From Ignatzschineria larvae DSM 13226 (GTDB taxonomy: Bacteria; Pseudomonadota; Gammaproteobacteria; Cardiobacteriales; Wohlfahrtiimonadaceae), in NCBI RefSeq assembly GCF_038500265.1, contig NZ_CP150637.1, positions 253,001 through 317,000 of the forward strand: DNA of 64,000 nt. Direction: 5' to 3'. This document shows positions 9,124 to 19,159 of this stretch, piece after piece. Made by a program: the position numbers and the translations under genes. The notes below the pieces were generated by a model. That model saw only the letters and a list, made by a program, of their open reading frames with translations, was not told where the DNA came from and ran no database searches. Position 1 is the stretch's first letter. Each line of letters opens with the position of its first letter.

Positions 9124-11982
9124 GTGAGTAAAGTAAATAAGAGTGAAGAAAAAAATGATCACGTATATCGTGACACTTTAAACTTACCGGAAACAGATTT
9201 CCCGATGCGTGGGAACTTGCCAAAGCGTGAGCCTGAATTTATTGAGTATTGGGATCAGATTGATCTTTACCATAAACAGCGTGAACTCTTTGCTGGTAAA
9301 CCTAAATTTATCCTGCATGATGGCCCTCCTTACGCAAATGGCGCTATTCATCTTGGACACGCAGTTAATAAAATCCTCAAAGATATTATTATTAAATCCC
9401 GTGGCCAATTGGGTTTTGATTCTCCTTATGTGACGGGGTGGGATTGCCATGGTTTACCGATTGAACTCGTAGTTGAGAAGAAATTTGGTAAAGTCGGTGA
9501 TCAGCTAACCCCTGCACAATTCCGGGAAAAATGCCGGGAATTTGCAGGAACACAGATTGCAATTCAAGCAAAAGGCTTCAAGCGTTTAGGTGTTCTCTCT
9601 TATGAGGAGAAGCCTTATTTGACGATGAACCAAGATACTGAAGCGGATATTGTTTTAGCGCTCAAAGAGATTGTGAAAAAAGGTCACCTTGAAAAAGGGG
9701 CTCGTCCTGTACATTGGTGTCTAGATTGTGGTTCCTCATTAGCGGAAGCTGAAGTAGAGTATGCCGATAAGGTCTCTTATAGTATCGATGTTGCATTCCC
9801 TGTTGTGGACAGTGCGGATTTAGCGAAGCGCATTAATCATGCTGTATCAGATGATGTGGCCGTTGTAATTTGGACAACAACACCTTGGACATTACCGGGC
9901 AACGCTGCTGTTTCGGCAAATGCTGATTTTATCTATGCACTTATTCGTAAAGATGGCAAAGAATACCTTGTTGCCCGTGATTTAGTTGAAACGCTTGAAA
10001 AAAGTTGGGATTGCCAGTTAGAGATTTTGGCTGAATTTGAAGGAAAAGCGGTTGAGGGCATCGAGCTTCGTCATCCTATTGAAGATAAAAATGTGCCTGT
10101 CATCTTAGGCGATCACGTTACCTTAGATGCAGGTACTGGCTTTGTGCATACTGCGCCTGCACATGGTGAAGAAGACTATGCTGTAGCGCTTAAATATGGC
10201 ATTGAGTTTGAAAATCCGGTCTTAGGGGATGGTACCTATATTCAGGCGGTCCCTCATTTTGGTGGTAAAAATATTCGCGGAATTGAGCCTGAGATGATTG
10301 CTTTCTTAACAGAGAAAGGCATCCTAATTCATAGCGGTAAAATTACCCATAGCTATGCTCATTGTTGGCGCCATAAAACACCGACAATCTATCGGGCAAC
10401 CCCACAATGGTTTATCAGTATGGATAAACAGGGGCTTCGTCAAGAGGTTCTAGATCAAATTGATCAAGTACAATTTATCCCGACTTGGGGGAGAGAGCGC
10501 CTCTATGGCATGATCGAAGGTCGTGGTGATTGGTGTATTTCACGTCAACGTTACTGGGGCGTGCCTATTCCATTCTTCTTGCATAAAGAGAGTGGGGAAC
10601 TTCATCCACGTACTGATGAATTGATGGAAAATGTTGCCGATCGTATTCGGGAGAAAGGTCTTGAGGCGTGGTTTGGCGCAGCGGTAGAAGATTATTTGCC
10701 TGCGGAAGAAGCCGTACACTATCAGAAAAATACAGATACATTAGATGTCTGGTTTGACTCAGGAACAACGCATTTTAGCGTATTAGCACGTCGTCCTGAA
10801 TTAGCGTATCCTGCAGATCTCTATCTTGAAGGATCGGATCAGCATCGTGGTTGGTTCAATTCATCGATTATCACTTCTGTGGCAATTAATGGTGTTGCAC
10901 CTTATAAAGCATTATTGACCCATGGTTTTACGGTCGATGCGAATGGTCGGAAGATGTCTAAATCACTCGGCAATGGTGTAGAGCCTGCAGATGTGATCGA
11001 TAAGATGGGGGCAGATGTACTTCGCCTTTGGGTTTCATCGACAGATTATCGTGGAGAGATCCCTGTTTCTGATGAGATTTTGAAACGTACTTCTGAAACC
11101 TATCGCCGTATTCGTAATACGGTTCGCTTCTTGTTAGCGAATACCAATGAATTTGATTTAGCGACCAATGGTGTTTCATTTGATGAGATGTTACCGCTTG
11201 ATCGTTGGATTGTAGCGAGAGCACTGCAAATTCAAGAAGAGATCAAAGAGGCTTATCTGGAGTATTCATTCCACAATGTCTATCAGAAATTACAATATTT
11301 CTGCTCAATTGATTTAGGTAGTTTCTATCTTGATATCATCAAAGATCGTCAATATACAGCCGCAAAAGAATCTTTAGCCCGTCGTTCGGCACAAACTGCA
11401 CTCTATCATGTATTAGAGGCATTAGTTCGTTGGATGGCACCTATTTTGACCTTTACGGCAGAAGAAGTATGGCAAGCAATGCGTGATCGTGGTAATGCTC
11501 GTTTAGAATCTGTCTATTTAACGGAGTTTTATGATGGACTTGTATCGCTAGAAGAAGGTACACCATTCGATACCGCTTATTGGAATCGATTATTGGAAGT
11601 TCGTCGTGAAGCTGCGAAGCAGATCGAACAATTACGGACAGAAGGTAAAGTCGGTTCATCCTTACAAACAGGGATTACGGTCTACGCAGATGATGCACTC
11701 TTTGCGGATATCGCTCGTTTAGAAGATGAATTACGCTTTGTACTACTTTCATCTTATGCAGATCTTAAACCATTAGCTGAGCGGGAAGAATCACTACCTG
11801 TTCAAGAGCTAGAGGGTGCAAAATTTGCGGTTAAAGTGACGGCATTAGGCGATGAGTATCATAAGTGTGTCAGATGCTGGCATCATCGGGAAGAGGTTGG
11901 AAAACATCCTGAACATCCTGAATTATGTGATCGCTGCGTAGAAAATTTAAGTCCTGAAGGGGAAGATCGTCACTATGCATAG
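9124..11982 (+). CDS. ileS: Isoleucyl-tRNA synthetase
   Basis: This class I synthetase charges tRNA-Ile and edits mischarged valine. The protein is about 952 residues (E. coli 938). The HIGH motif appears as HLGH near residue 76 within [14 protein letters not shown], and KMSKS is near residue 610. The editing domain is the middle region, with [12 protein letters not shown]-terminal zinc ribbon has CVRC near residue 915 and CDRC about 20 residues later. The GTG at 9124 is preferred to the GTG at 9118, because AGGA at 9113-9116 is correctly spaced only for the second. It overlaps lspA by 8 bp. Confidence 0.97.
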   Translation: MSKVNKSEEKNDHVYRDTLNLPETDFPMRGNLPKREPEFIEYWDQIDLYHKQRELFAGKPKFILHDGPPYANGAIHLGHAVNKILKDIIIKSRGQLGFDSPYVTGWDCHGLPIELVVEKKFGKVGDQLTPAQFREKCREFAGTQIAIQAKGFKRLGVLSYEEKPYLTMNQDTEADIVLALKEIVKKGHLEKGARPVHWCLDCGSSLAEAEVEYADKVSYSIDVAFPVVDSADLAKRINHAVSDDVAVVIWTTTPWTLPGNAAVSANADFIYALIRKDGKEYLVARDLVETLEKSWDCQLEILAEFEGKAVEGIELRHPIEDKNVPVILGDHVTLDAGTGFVHTAPAHGEEDYAVALKYGIEFENPVLGDGTYIQAVPHFGGKNIRGIEPEMIAFLTEKGILIHSGKITHSYAHCWRHKTPTIYRATPQWFISMDKQGLRQEVLDQIDQVQFIPTWGRERLYGMIEGRGDWCISRQRYWGVPIPFFLHKESGELHPRTDELMENVADRIREKGLEAWFGAAVEDYLPAEEAVHYQKNTDTLDVWFDSGTTHFSVLARRPELAYPADLYLEGSDQHRGWFNSSIITSVAINGVAPYKALLTHGFTVDANGRKMSKSLGNGVEPADVIDKMGADVLRLWVSSTDYRGEIPVSDEILKRTSETYRRIRNTVRFLLANTNEFDLATNGVSFDEMLPLDRWIVARALQIQEEIKEAYLEYSFHNVYQKLQYFCSIDLGSFYLDIIKDRQYTAAKESLARRSAQTALYHVLEALVRWMAPILTFTAEEVWQAMRDRGNARLESVYLTEFYDGLVSLEEGTPFDTAYWNRLLEVRREAAKQIEQLRTEGKVGSSLQTGITVYADDALFADIARLEDELRFVLLSSYADLKPLAEREESLPVQELEGAKFAVKVTALGDEYHKCVRCWHHREEVGKHPEHPELCDRCVENLSPEGEDRHYA

Positions 11983-12505
11983 TCGTCGAAAAGCGTATGA
12001 TGGCAAACAAGGGCGACCAGTGAATATGATTTTCTGGTCACTCTTTGTGGTTGTGGGTGTATTACTCGATATCGGTAGCAAGTATGCGGCCGAACATCTA
12101 CTGCTCTATGGGCAGAGTGTACCCGTACTCCCTTTTCTCAATTGGACGCTTGTCTACAATCCTGGCGCTGCTTTTAGTTTTTTAGCGGATCAAGAAGGGT
12201 GGCAACGTTGGTTCTTTATTGGGATTACCACGTTAATTGCCATTATCCTTTTCTTCTGGATTCGCCGGACAAAGCCTCAGGAACACCTGCTTCGAATCGG
12301 TTTAGCTTCGGTATTAGTGGGGGCGATTGGGAATTTAATCGATCGTGTTACCTTAGGGCATGTGATCGATTTTATCCATGTCTATTATGGTCAGTATCAT
12401 TTCCCCATTTTTAATGTGGCAGATATTTTTGTTACTGTAGGCGTTGGTTTTATTATTCTCTCTTCTATAACGGAGAAACGACGTAAAATCCAAGAAGACG
12501 AATAA
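11975..12505 (+). CDS. lspA: Lipoprotein signal peptidase (signal peptidase II)
   Basis: LspA cleaves the signal peptide of diacylglyceryl prolipoproteins in the inner membrane. The 176-residue product has four hydrophobic helices. The two catalytic aspartates are in GNLIDR (D123) and FNVAD (D150), and the conserved [10 protein letters not shown] is near residue 61. It overlaps the end of ileS by 8 bp, so translation is probably coupled. Substrates in this window include the MetQ-like and PqiC-like lipoproteins. Confidence 0.97.
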   Translation: MHSRRKAYDGKQGRPVNMIFWSLFVVVGVLLDIGSKYAAEHLLLYGQSVPVLPFLNWTLVYNPGAAFSFLADQEGWQRWFFIGITTLIAIILFFWIRRTKPQEHLLRIGLASVLVGAIGNLIDRVTLGHVIDFIHVYYGQYHFPIFNVADIFVTVGVGFIILSSITEKRRKIQEDE

Positions 12506-12578
12506 TGGTTTAAATGCCTGATCATTGAATTGAGTAGGCGATTACCGATTACAATAATGAATAAAGTGAATATTTAGG

Positions 12579-12630
12579 AATAATCCTCGCTGAGGTCTTA
12601 TAATGGGGCTTAAGTTGAGGGTTATTTTTT
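12579..12630 (+). terminator. Possible terminator after lspA
   Basis: AATAATCCTC (12579-12588) can pair with GAGGGTTATT (12617-12626) using one G-T pair, and a run of T residues follows (12625-12630). The 28-base loop is long, so this may be weak. It separates ribF-ileS-lspA from the carbonic anhydrase gene. Confidence 0.45.
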
Positions 12631-12709
12631 ATAGAATCAATTTTATAAAATCAGTAATATTGTCAGATTATCGTGTGGCAATTATTAGATATAGCATAGG
12701 GTAGAAAAC

Positions 12710-13339
12710 ATGGCTGATGATAATAAATCAATGCTAGAAACCATCTTAGATTACAATCGTGAATTTGTGGATTCTAAGGAGTATGACAATCTTTCAACGG
12801 ATAAATATCCCAATAAAGAGCTCGCAATTTTAACCTGCATGGATGCGAGGATTGTGGAGCTTTTACCAAAAGCAATGGGGCTTAAAAATGGCGATGCAAA
12901 GGTGATCAAAAATGCCGGTGCATTAATTACTCATCCCTGGGGTGCAGTAATGCGTAGCCTATTAGTTGCAGCGCTTGAGTTTAATGTGAAAGAGATTATG
13001 GTCATCGGTCATACTGACTGTGGTATGCGAGGCTTTGATCCTGAACATCTCTTAGATAAAGCACGCCAATTTGGAATTACTGATGCAACCATTACCACGC
13101 TTCGAAATGCCGGTATTGATCTCGATGGTTGGTTGCGCGGCTTTGATAATGTAGCGGATAGTGTCCGTTTTACTGTTGATAAAATCCGGAATCATCCATT
13201 AATGCCAGGGCGTGTTGTTGTCCATGGTTTGGTGATTCATCCGACCACAGGGAAGTTACATACAGTGGTGAATGGCTATGTAGAACATACCAATCTGCTT
13301 GAAGAATTAGGGGAAAGAGAGATAGATGATCATGACTAA
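12710..13339 (+). CDS. Beta-class carbonic anhydrase
   Basis: The predicted reaction is zinc-dependent reversible CO2 hydration to bicarbonate in the cytoplasm. The 209-residue protein has the beta-class zinc ligands in TCMDAR (C43, with D45-R47) and GHTDCGM (H101, C104). It resembles the compact beta-carbonic anhydrase subgroup found in Gram-positives and mycobacteria more than E. coli Can or CynT. It begins after a 204 bp gap and overlaps the start of ispH by about 14 bp, so the two are likely co-translated. It occupies the position where fkpB often lies between lspA and ispH. Confidence 0.9.
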   Translation: MADDNKSMLETILDYNREFVDSKEYDNLSTDKYPNKELAILTCMDARIVELLPKAMGLKNGDAKVIKNAGALITHPWGAVMRSLLVAALEFNVKEIMVIGHTDCGMRGFDPEHLLDKARQFGITDATITTLRNAGIDLDGWLRGFDNVADSVRFTVDKIRNHPLMPGRVVVHGLVIHPTTGKLHTVVNGYVEHTNLLEELGEREIDDHD

Positions 13340-14288
13340 AAAGATATTTTTGGCGAACCCTCGGGGATTTTGTGCGGGTGTTGATCGGGCAATTACTATT
13401 GTAGAGCGAGCGCTTGAACTGTTTGGGGCTCCGATCTATGTGCGTCATGAAGTAGTGCATAATAAATATGTGGTTGATACGCTCAAAGCTGGAGGAGCTA
13501 TTTTTGTGGATGAGCTTGATGAAGTGCCCGATGGTAAAATTGTGATATTTTCGGCTCATGGTGTTTCTAAAGCGGTACAAGAAGATGCTAAAAATCGTGG
13601 ATTAGAAGTTTTTGATGCCACTTGTCCCTTGGTGACCAAAGTCCATTTAGAAGTAAGTCGTTTTGCCAAAGATGCGATGGATACAGTTTTAATCGGTCAT
13701 GAAGGTCATCCTGAAGTGATCGGTACAATGGGGCAATTTGATACCCAATATGGTGGTACAATTCATCTGGTGGAAACTGTTGATGATGTCGCTCATTTAG
13801 TGGTTAAAGACCCACAAAAAGTAGCTTTTGTAACACAAACAACATTATCGCTCGATGATACTTCTCAAGTAATCGATGCGTTACGAGCCCGCTTTCCTGA
13901 TATTCAAGGGCCTAAAAAGAGTGATATCTGCTATGCCACACAAAACAGACAAGATGCTGTAAAAGAATTGGCAAAAGTTGCTGATTTGATTTTGGTAGTA
14001 GGTTCTAAAAATAGCTCTAACTCTAATCGTTTGCGGGAATTGGCTGAAAAAGAGGGGACGGAAAGTTATCTTATTGATCGTGCGACGGATATTGATATGA
14101 AGTGGCTTGAGAATCATACATTAATCGGTGTCACTGCGGGGGCTTCAGCACCGGATATATTGGTGCGTGAAGTCATTGAGTATTTACAAAATGCTGGTTT
14201 TCAACTAGAGGGAAATATGCCGGGTATTGAGGAAGATATTGTATTTCCGCTTCCGAAATTACTTCGCCCATCAGAAGAGAAGCTGTAA
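13326..14288 (+). CDS. ispH: 4-hydroxy-3-methylbut-2-enyl diphosphate reductase
   Basis: IspH is the last enzyme of the MEP isoprenoid pathway, giving IPP and DMAPP, and uses a 4Fe-4S cluster. The product is 320 residues (E. coli 316). The three cluster cysteines are C16 (PRGFCAGV), C100 (DATCPLV) and C202 (DICYATQ). HEVVHN and SAHGVS, and the active-site [11 protein letters not shown], are present. The start at 13326 or 13332 cannot be decided. Both lie inside the end of the carbonic anhydrase gene. Confidence 0.97.
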   Translation: MIMTKKIFLANPRGFCAGVDRAITIVERALELFGAPIYVRHEVVHNKYVVDTLKAGGAIFVDELDEVPDGKIVIFSAHGVSKAVQEDAKNRGLEVFDATCPLVTKVHLEVSRFAKDAMDTVLIGHEGHPEVIGTMGQFDTQYGGTIHLVETVDDVAHLVVKDPQKVAFVTQTTLSLDDTSQVIDALRARFPDIQGPKKSDICYATQNRQDAVKELAKVADLILVVGSKNSSNSNRLRELAEKEGTESYLIDRATDIDMKWLENHTLIGVTAGASAPDILVREVIEYLQNAGFQLEGNMPGIEEDIVFPLPKLLRPSEEKL

Positions 14289-14314
14289 GCATCAAAATGG
14301 AATAGATATAAGAG

Positions 14315-14337
14315 AGCCCATTTTCAATAAATGGGCT
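14315..14337 (+). terminator. Hairpin after ispH
   Basis: AGCCCATTT (14315-14323) pairs perfectly with AAATGGGCT (14329-14337) around a 5-base loop. The following T content is modest, so termination may be partial or may need help from the adjacent repeat element at 14371. Confidence 0.6.
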
Positions 14338-14370
14338 TCATTGTGTCTAGCTGTATTTAGTTGAGAGATC

Positions 14371-14501
14371 TATAGTAAATTTGGTTTAAGAAAAATGATT
14401 TTAAACAACACTTGCAAGATGCCGGATAGAATGGCTTCCTTACTTATTACAGTCGATGCGCCGGCATTTAAATAAGCTTATTTTGAACCGACATTACTAT
14501 A
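14371..14501. repeat. MITE-like dispersed element, copy A
   Basis: A 131 bp non-coding element begins TATAGTAAATTTGGTTTAAG and ends in the near-complement TTGAACCGACATTACTATA, giving imperfect terminal inverted repeats of about 20 bp. Its interior (ACTTGCAAGATGCCGGATAG, then AAGTAAGGAAGC on the opposite strand) recurs at 35705-35874 and, inverted, at 57376-57512. It contains no reading frame. It lies between the convergent 3' ends of ispH and ilvA, 15 bp from the ilvA stop. TATAGT-type ends recall Correia-like and other non-autonomous elements; that comparison is by memory only. Confidence 0.85.
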
Positions 14502-14516
14502 CTTGAGAAATCTCTC

Positions 14517-16028
14517 TTACAGAAAGAGTTTAAATGCCGGATTATCATTCTCGTCTGTAAACTCATAGCCAATCTCTTCTAAGAATTCATTGAAAGAGCC
14601 ATCTATAATATTTTGCTCTGGCACCTGGATGCCTATGAGAACGCGGCCATAATCAGAGCCATGATTACGATAATGGAAGAGGCTAATATTCCAACGACCC
14701 GCTAAAGTTGCGAGAAATTGCATGAGTGCGCCCGGATGTTCGGGGAATTCAAAGCGGAAGAGTCGTTCATTTTCCACATCAGATTTACCTCCGACCATAT
14801 GACGAATATGGAGTTTAGCGACTTCATTATCACTTAAATCAATCACTTCTAATTGATGATTTTGCAGATTTTCTAAAATCTGTGCTTTCTCTTCATCGCG
14901 GGCAGAGAGCTGTAAGCCGACAAAAATAACCGCTTCTTTGGGATCTGAATAGCGGTAATTAAATTCTGTAATGCTACGTTTGCCAATAAGATTGATGAAG
15001 TTGTGGAAGCTGCCAGGGATTTCAGGAATTTTGACAGCAATTAAAGCTTCATTTTTTTCCCCTAATTCTGCGCGTTCTGCCGCATGGCGTAAACGATCGA
15101 AATTAATATTGGCGCCACTTAAAATACCAGCAACATTTTTAAAGCCATGATCGGGGTGTTCATGAAGATATTTCTTCATGCCGGCAACACTAAGGGCTCC
15201 CGATGGTTCGCTTAAGGCTCTCGTATTATTGAAGATATCTTTCATCGCAGCACAAAGTTCATCTGTGGAAACGGTGACGATATCATCCACATATTTTTGA
15301 CAGATCTCAAAGGTTTTTTCACCTACCAGTTTGACGGCCGTACCATCGGCAAAAGAGCCTACTTGTGTTAGTTTTACCCGTTGATTCTCTTGAAGTGAAA
15401 CGAGCATTGAGGCAGACTCTTCTGGCTCTACTCCGATAATTTTACAATTAGGGGCAATAAATTTCACATACGCCGCAACGCCGGCAATTAATCCTCCGCC
15501 GCCGACAGGAATAAAGATGGCATCAAGATCGGGTTTCTGATCTAGAAGCTCTTTACCAATAGTTCCTTGTCCCGCAATGACAGCAAGATCATCAAAGGGA
15601 TGGATAAATGTTTTACCCTCTTGTTCAGAGAGATAGCGCGCGTGTTCATAGGCTTCGTCGAAATTGTTACCATAGAGGATCACTTCAGCGCCCATCTCTT
15701 TACAGGCATTCACTTTGAGGGCTGGGGCAGATGTTGGCATTACAATGGTTGTTTTAAGCTTTAAGTGGCGACCACTTAAGGCAACACCTTGCGCATGATT
15801 GCCGGCAGATGCACAAATCACCCCTTTAGCTCTCTCTTCTTCGCTTAATTGGAAAATTCGGTTGAATGCACCTCTAATCTTAAAAGAGAAGATCGGTTGT
15901 AGATCTTCACGTTTGAGCCAAATATGGGTATGTAATTGTTGACTTAAAAGATGGAGGTAGTCTAGTTGGGTATTTTTAGCCACATCATAGACTCGGGCAG
16001 AGAGAATATCCCGGATTAATGCATTCAT
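14517..16028 (-). CDS. ilvA: Threonine ammonia-lyase, biosynthetic
   Basis: IlvA deaminates threonine to 2-oxobutanoate, the first step to isoleucine, using PLP. The 503 residues match the long biosynthetic form (E. coli 514). The PLP lysine is K50 in FSFKIRGA, the glycine-rich phosphate loop is PVGGGGLIAGVA near residue 185, and ASAGNHAQG is near residue 73. Two ACT-like regulatory domains fill residues 325-503, so isoleucine feedback control is expected. The gene stands alone, without ilvC, ilvD or ilvM nearby. Confidence 0.97.
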   Translation of the reverse strand: MNALIRDILSARVYDVAKNTQLDYLHLLSQQLHTHIWLKREDLQPIFSFKIRGAFNRIFQLSEEERAKGVICASAGNHAQGVALSGRHLKLKTTIVMPTSAPALKVNACKEMGAEVILYGNNFDEAYEHARYLSEQEGKTFIHPFDDLAVIAGQGTIGKELLDQKPDLDAIFIPVGGGGLIAGVAAYVKFIAPNCKIIGVEPEESASMLVSLQENQRVKLTQVGSFADGTAVKLVGEKTFEICQKYVDDIVTVSTDELCAAMKDIFNNTRALSEPSGALSVAGMKKYLHEHPDHGFKNVAGILSGANINFDRLRHAAERAELGEKNEALIAVKIPEIPGSFHNFINLIGKRSITEFNYRYSDPKEAVIFVGLQLSARDEEKAQILENLQNHQLEVIDLSDNEVAKLHIRHMVGGKSDVENERLFRFEFPEHPGALMQFLATLAGRWNISLFHYRNHGSDYGRVLIGIQVPEQNIIDGSFNEFLEEIGYEFTDENDNPAFKLFL

Positions 16029-16058
16029 GGTAGAACCTTTATCTGATTGAAAAGTAGC

Positions 16059-16095
16059 TGAATCATTCGGTCAATCGAAGTGATTGAATGATTCA
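16059..16095 (-). promoter_or_regulatory. Hairpin in the ilvA leader
   Basis: TGAATCATTC at 16059-16068 pairs with the complementary end GATTGAATGATTCA at 16082-16095 upstream of ilvA. On the minus strand, just before it, is a minimal frame reading Met-Lys-Ile-Ile-stop and a T-rich run. This suggests but does not prove attenuation or another leader control of ilvA. Confidence 0.35.
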
Positions 16096-16206
16096 ATAAA
16101 AAATTAAATGATTTTCATAGTAGCTTGAGAATCGAGTATTGCGCAACTTTTCTGAGGAGAGATTTTTATACGATCTGCTTTTATCTCATGTTTACGAATA
16201 AGTAAC

Positions 16207-17106
16207 CTATTTTGTTGCCGGCATTTCGAGTATTTGTGCAACAAAGTGGTTGAGCTCGTTAAATTGCATCAGTGCATTATCATCGGTTTCATCTGCTTCA
16301 AAAATGCTAGGAGCCATCATATTATAATACGGCAGATCTCGGCTATTCTGAATCTTATTAAGGTTGATCTGTTCGATGGCGCCTAATGTTTGTTCGATAA
16401 AGGCAGGTGAGCCGATAATCCCATTAATGCGCACCATTTCTTGATGATAATGATGAATAGATTGAGGGAGTTGGCTCTGATCAAGCACAATAAATGCTAG
16501 TTGAGAGCTATCTACTTGGTCGATAGATTGAAAGAGTTGAATGACTGATTGTAATAGTAGAGTGTCAGAAAAAGTTGTATCAATCACTATTCGTTTGGTA
16601 AAGAAAGGGCGAATATGGGTTGGGATAAAATGCCAATAGCGATAGGGTTCGGTTCGGATTTTTGTAGCAGATACATCAAATTGGGCGCGCGGTGGATCCA
16701 TTAAGCGTACGGGGAGATTGAAATATTGCCGATAGAGTGCTTCATCTTGAAGCTCACTACTAAAGATGATAGTAGGCTTTATGTTAAGCGCATTTAAAGT
16801 TGCTTGAAGTCGTTCACTCCAAGCTTGCCAGCCATTAGGATATGCTGGAATGCCATCTTCTATAAAGGATTCTACTTGAATGCCAGGAATGGTGGCAAAA
16901 ACCTGTTTTGCCCAATTTGTCCGATCTTCACTAGTAGGAAGACGTGTCATAGCGCTCTCTTCAAAGAGTTTAAGATCCCGTTCTGAATCACTACAGACAA
17001 AGACAATGAGTTCATCTACGAGTTGTCTTGCCTGTAGAATCATATTGATATGACCTTGATGAAGTGGATAAAATTTCCCAACAATCATGCCGATACTCTG
17101 TGTCAT
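16207..17106 (-). CDS. NadR-like nicotinamide-nucleotide adenylyltransferase with degenerate kinase domain
   Basis: The N-terminal half matches the NMN adenylyltransferase domain of NadR: GKFYPLHQGHINMI near residue 9, FEESAM, and the SATKIRTEPYRYWHFIP block before RPFF. In NadR this is followed by a ribosylnicotinamide kinase with a GGESSGKS P-loop. Here the equivalent place reads KRIVIDTTFSDTLLLQ, with no Walker A, and the remaining 110 residues are divergent. There is no N-terminal HTH repressor domain. The ATG at 17106 (AAGGGAA upstream) gives 299 residues; an ATG at 17142 is less likely. The predicted role is NAD synthesis from NMN, without the kinase activity. Confidence 0.8.
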   Translation of the reverse strand: MTQSIGMIVGKFYPLHQGHINMILQARQLVDELIVFVCSDSERDLKLFEESAMTRLPTSEDRTNWAKQVFATIPGIQVESFIEDGIPAYPNGWQAWSERLQATLNALNIKPTIIFSSELQDEALYRQYFNLPVRLMDPPRAQFDVSATKIRTEPYRYWHFIPTHIRPFFTKRIVIDTTFSDTLLLQSVIQLFQSIDQVDSSQLAFIVLDQSQLPQSIHHYHQEMVRINGIIGSPAFIEQTLGAIEQINLNKIQNSRDLPYYNMMAPSIFEADETDDNALMQFNELNHFVAQILEMPATK

Positions 17107-17305
17107 TCTATTCCCTTGTTGTTTCATTTTTGTGGGTAGCAATTGCTGCGAACAAAATGCTTAATATTCGTTTCATTATGATCTCATCATGATTGTTTAG
17201 AATAATATTGAGATCATTTTATAGAAATTGACAAATATATTTTATTGATAATGAATGTAGTATAATAACACGCATTTATCCCTTACTAATATAGAACGAA
17301 AGCAT
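17107..17305. other. Divergent intergenic region between the NadR-like gene and cls
   Basis: The region presumably holds both promoters. A dyad TGATCTCA (17179-17186)/TGAGATCA (17209-17216) is perfect over 8 bp with a 22-base centre and could be an operator. A TATAAT-like hexamer lies near 17261, about 45 bp before cls, without a convincing -35 at normal spacing. Confidence 0.35.
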
Positions 17306-18790
17306 ATGATTACATCAATTCTTAAAGGTAGTTTTTTATGGACCGGCAGTATGATTACACTGACGATCTATATTCTCTTTATTTTGGCGGTCTGCGTTAA
17401 AATTATTATGGATACCACTAGCGTAAGTAAAACACTTGGTTATCTTGTCTTAATAGTGTTTCTGCCATTATTTGGCGTCATTCTCTATCTCTCTTTAGGG
17501 GTGAATTATCGCAATAAAGCGATGTATGATAAGAAATTAGAATATAACGGGGATCTTAAAGAGGAGATTTACCAATATACTAAACATGTAGAAGAGGGAG
17601 CTGAGGCGACCGATAATCCCGTTATTGAGCAGTTTAAGCGCCTTGCACACTCTGTTTCAACGGAAGATGTGCATTGGATGAGTCTTAATAATGATGTAAT
17701 GCTGCTTAAAAATGGAGAGGGAAAATTTCCTGAAGTTATTAAAGCGATTGAGAATGCCAAAGAGACCATTCATATTGAGTACTATATTGTTCGAAATGAT
17801 GTGATTGGTAATAAGATCAAAGATCTCTTAATTCAGAAAGCGAAAGAGGGGGTCAAGGTTCGCTTCATCTATGATGACTTTGGTAGTAAACATATTCGTA
17901 AAAAATATGCCGCAGAGATGCGCCAGGCCGGTATTGAAGTCTTCCCCTTTCGAAAACTTCTCTTTATCTTCTGGGCTAATCGAGTCAATTACCGCAATCA
18001 CCGAAAAATTATTGTCATTGACGGCCGTATCGGTTTTGTCGGTGGGATCAATATAGGTGATGACTATATTAATGATCCTGCAAGTGGTAAGCCGATTTTA
18101 CGGGATATGCATGTGCGTTTAGAGGGATATAGCTGTTATGCGTTACAGCATATTTTTCTCTCTGATTGGAACTTCTGTGCGAAGCAGAAAGTAGAGCCCA
18201 ATGCAGAGCTTTTCCCGCTATCGCTCAAGGATAGTAAAGGTACTACCGCAGTACAGATTGTGGCAAGTGGACCAGATTCAGAAGAGCCTTTTATTATGAA
18301 CTCTATCTTGCAGGCAATTGCGTTAGCGAAGAAAGAGGTTCTCATTACAACCCCTTACTTTATTCCGACAGAGCAGATTTTAACGATGTTGAAGATCGCG
18401 GCACGTAGTCAAGTGAAAGTGAAATTGCTTGTGCCTGAAAAAACCAATTCAATGTTAGTACGAATGGCGAGCCGAGCACTCTACCTTGATCTCTTAAAGG
18501 CTGGTGTTGAGATCTATCATTATCAGAAAGGTTTTATTCATGCAAAGACGAGTGTTTATGACCGAAGTCTAGCGATGATTGGTACGGCGAATATGGATAT
18601 TCGAAGCTTTGATTTGAACTTTGAAGTGAATGCCATTATGTATGACCAAGCGTTTGCTGAGAAGATGACCGCGCAATTCTATGAAGATTTGGAGAATGCG
18701 GTGCAAGTTACGTTAGAAGAGTGGGAGAAGCGGCCTAAATATCGCGTGTTTGCCGATAAATTTGTCTATCTTGCTTCATCTCTTCTATAG
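17306..18790 (+). CDS. cls: Cardiolipin synthase (phospholipase D family)
   Basis: Cls condenses phosphatidylglycerol molecules into cardiolipin at the inner membrane. The 494-residue protein has two N-terminal membrane helices (about 15-37 and 45-66). It has two HKD motifs: H232 in NYRNHRKIIVIDG and H412 in FIHAKTSVYDRS, each followed by the usual GG/GTAN block. It is ClsA-like in length and layout. It is monocistronic, followed by a long hairpin terminator at 18859. Confidence 0.94.
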   Translation: MITSILKGSFLWTGSMITLTIYILFILAVCVKIIMDTTSVSKTLGYLVLIVFLPLFGVILYLSLGVNYRNKAMYDKKLEYNGDLKEEIYQYTKHVEEGAEATDNPVIEQFKRLAHSVSTEDVHWMSLNNDVMLLKNGEGKFPEVIKAIENAKETIHIEYYIVRNDVIGNKIKDLLIQKAKEGVKVRFIYDDFGSKHIRKKYAAEMRQAGIEVFPFRKLLFIFWANRVNYRNHRKIIVIDGRIGFVGGINIGDDYINDPASGKPILRDMHVRLEGYSCYALQHIFLSDWNFCAKQKVEPNAELFPLSLKDSKGTTAVQIVASGPDSEEPFIMNSILQAIALAKKEVLITTPYFIPTEQILTMLKIAARSQVKVKLLVPEKTNSMLVRMASRALYLDLLKAGVEIYHYQKGFIHAKTSVYDRSLAMIGTANMDIRSFDLNFEVNAIMYDQAFAEKMTAQFYEDLENAVQVTLEEWEKRPKYRVFADKFVYLASSLL

Positions 18791-18858
18791 GAATCTATAT
18801 TGTTGATTCGAAGTCAGTCTGAAACCTCGATGATTAGAATGTAAGCGCAAATGAATAG

Positions 18859-18916
18859 AGCGTGGTCTATTGTTCAAGTTCAACGATTGTTGAAGTCAAA
18901 CAATTCCACGCTTTTT
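18859..18916. terminator. Long hairpin terminator after cls
   Basis: AGCGTGG (18859-18865) pairs with CCACGCT (18906-18912). The stem continues inward through ATTGTT/AACAAT-type pairs to TTCAAC/GTTGAA, giving over 20 mostly paired bases and a T-run at 18912-18916. It is a strong terminator for cls. Confidence 0.8.
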
Positions 18917-19087
18917 GTTGTTTTATAGCCATTCGGGTTTAAAAAATTAACAAGGATTGTAGGAGAAAGACTTATACAATCTTGCAAATATTTTTTAATT
19001 AATTGTTTAAAATCGATTTCACTATAAAAGCTAATTCAGTGCGGGATAGAAAGATTACGAAACCAGAGAGAGTGAGCACCCGCAAAT

Positions 19088-19107
19088 GAGCAATCCCTCG
19101 ATTGCTC
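19088..19107. repeat. Perfect small hairpin
   Basis: GAGCAATC (19088-19095), a 4-base loop CCTC, then GATTGCTC (19100-19107). There is no adjacent T-run. It lies 53 bp beyond the stop of the minus-strand Nudix gene, so it may protect that 3' end or act as a processing site. Confidence 0.5.
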
Positions 19108-19159
19108 AAACGGTTATTGCTCGGCAGATATATAGTCATACTATATAGAGAGATTTATT

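Larger units (their letters stand above)
18791..19159. other. Convergent intergenic region between cls and the Nudix gene
   Basis: This 369 bp stretch has no credible reading frame. It holds the long hairpin terminator at 18859-18916, a perfect 8 bp hairpin at 19088-19107, and a short palindromic tract TATAGT-CAT-ACTATA near 19129-19143. The last resembles two abutted ends of the dispersed element described at 14371. Confidence 0.6.

Noticed and set aside
13170-13580. Antisense frame of 136 codons across the carbonic anhydrase/ispH junction
   Set aside because: Both genes on the plus strand are unambiguous and overlap here. The antisense product shows no known motif.
16029-16206. Classical ilv-type attenuator with a leader peptide rich in branched-chain codons
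   Set aside because: The only short frame reads Met-Lys-Ile-Ile, too short for a convincing leader peptide, and no alternative terminator stem with a T-run is clear. It is kept only as a hairpin.
17235-17275. Possible Fur box upstream of cls
   Set aside because: GATAATGAATG matches only one half of the GATAATGATAATCATTATC consensus; the second half is absent.
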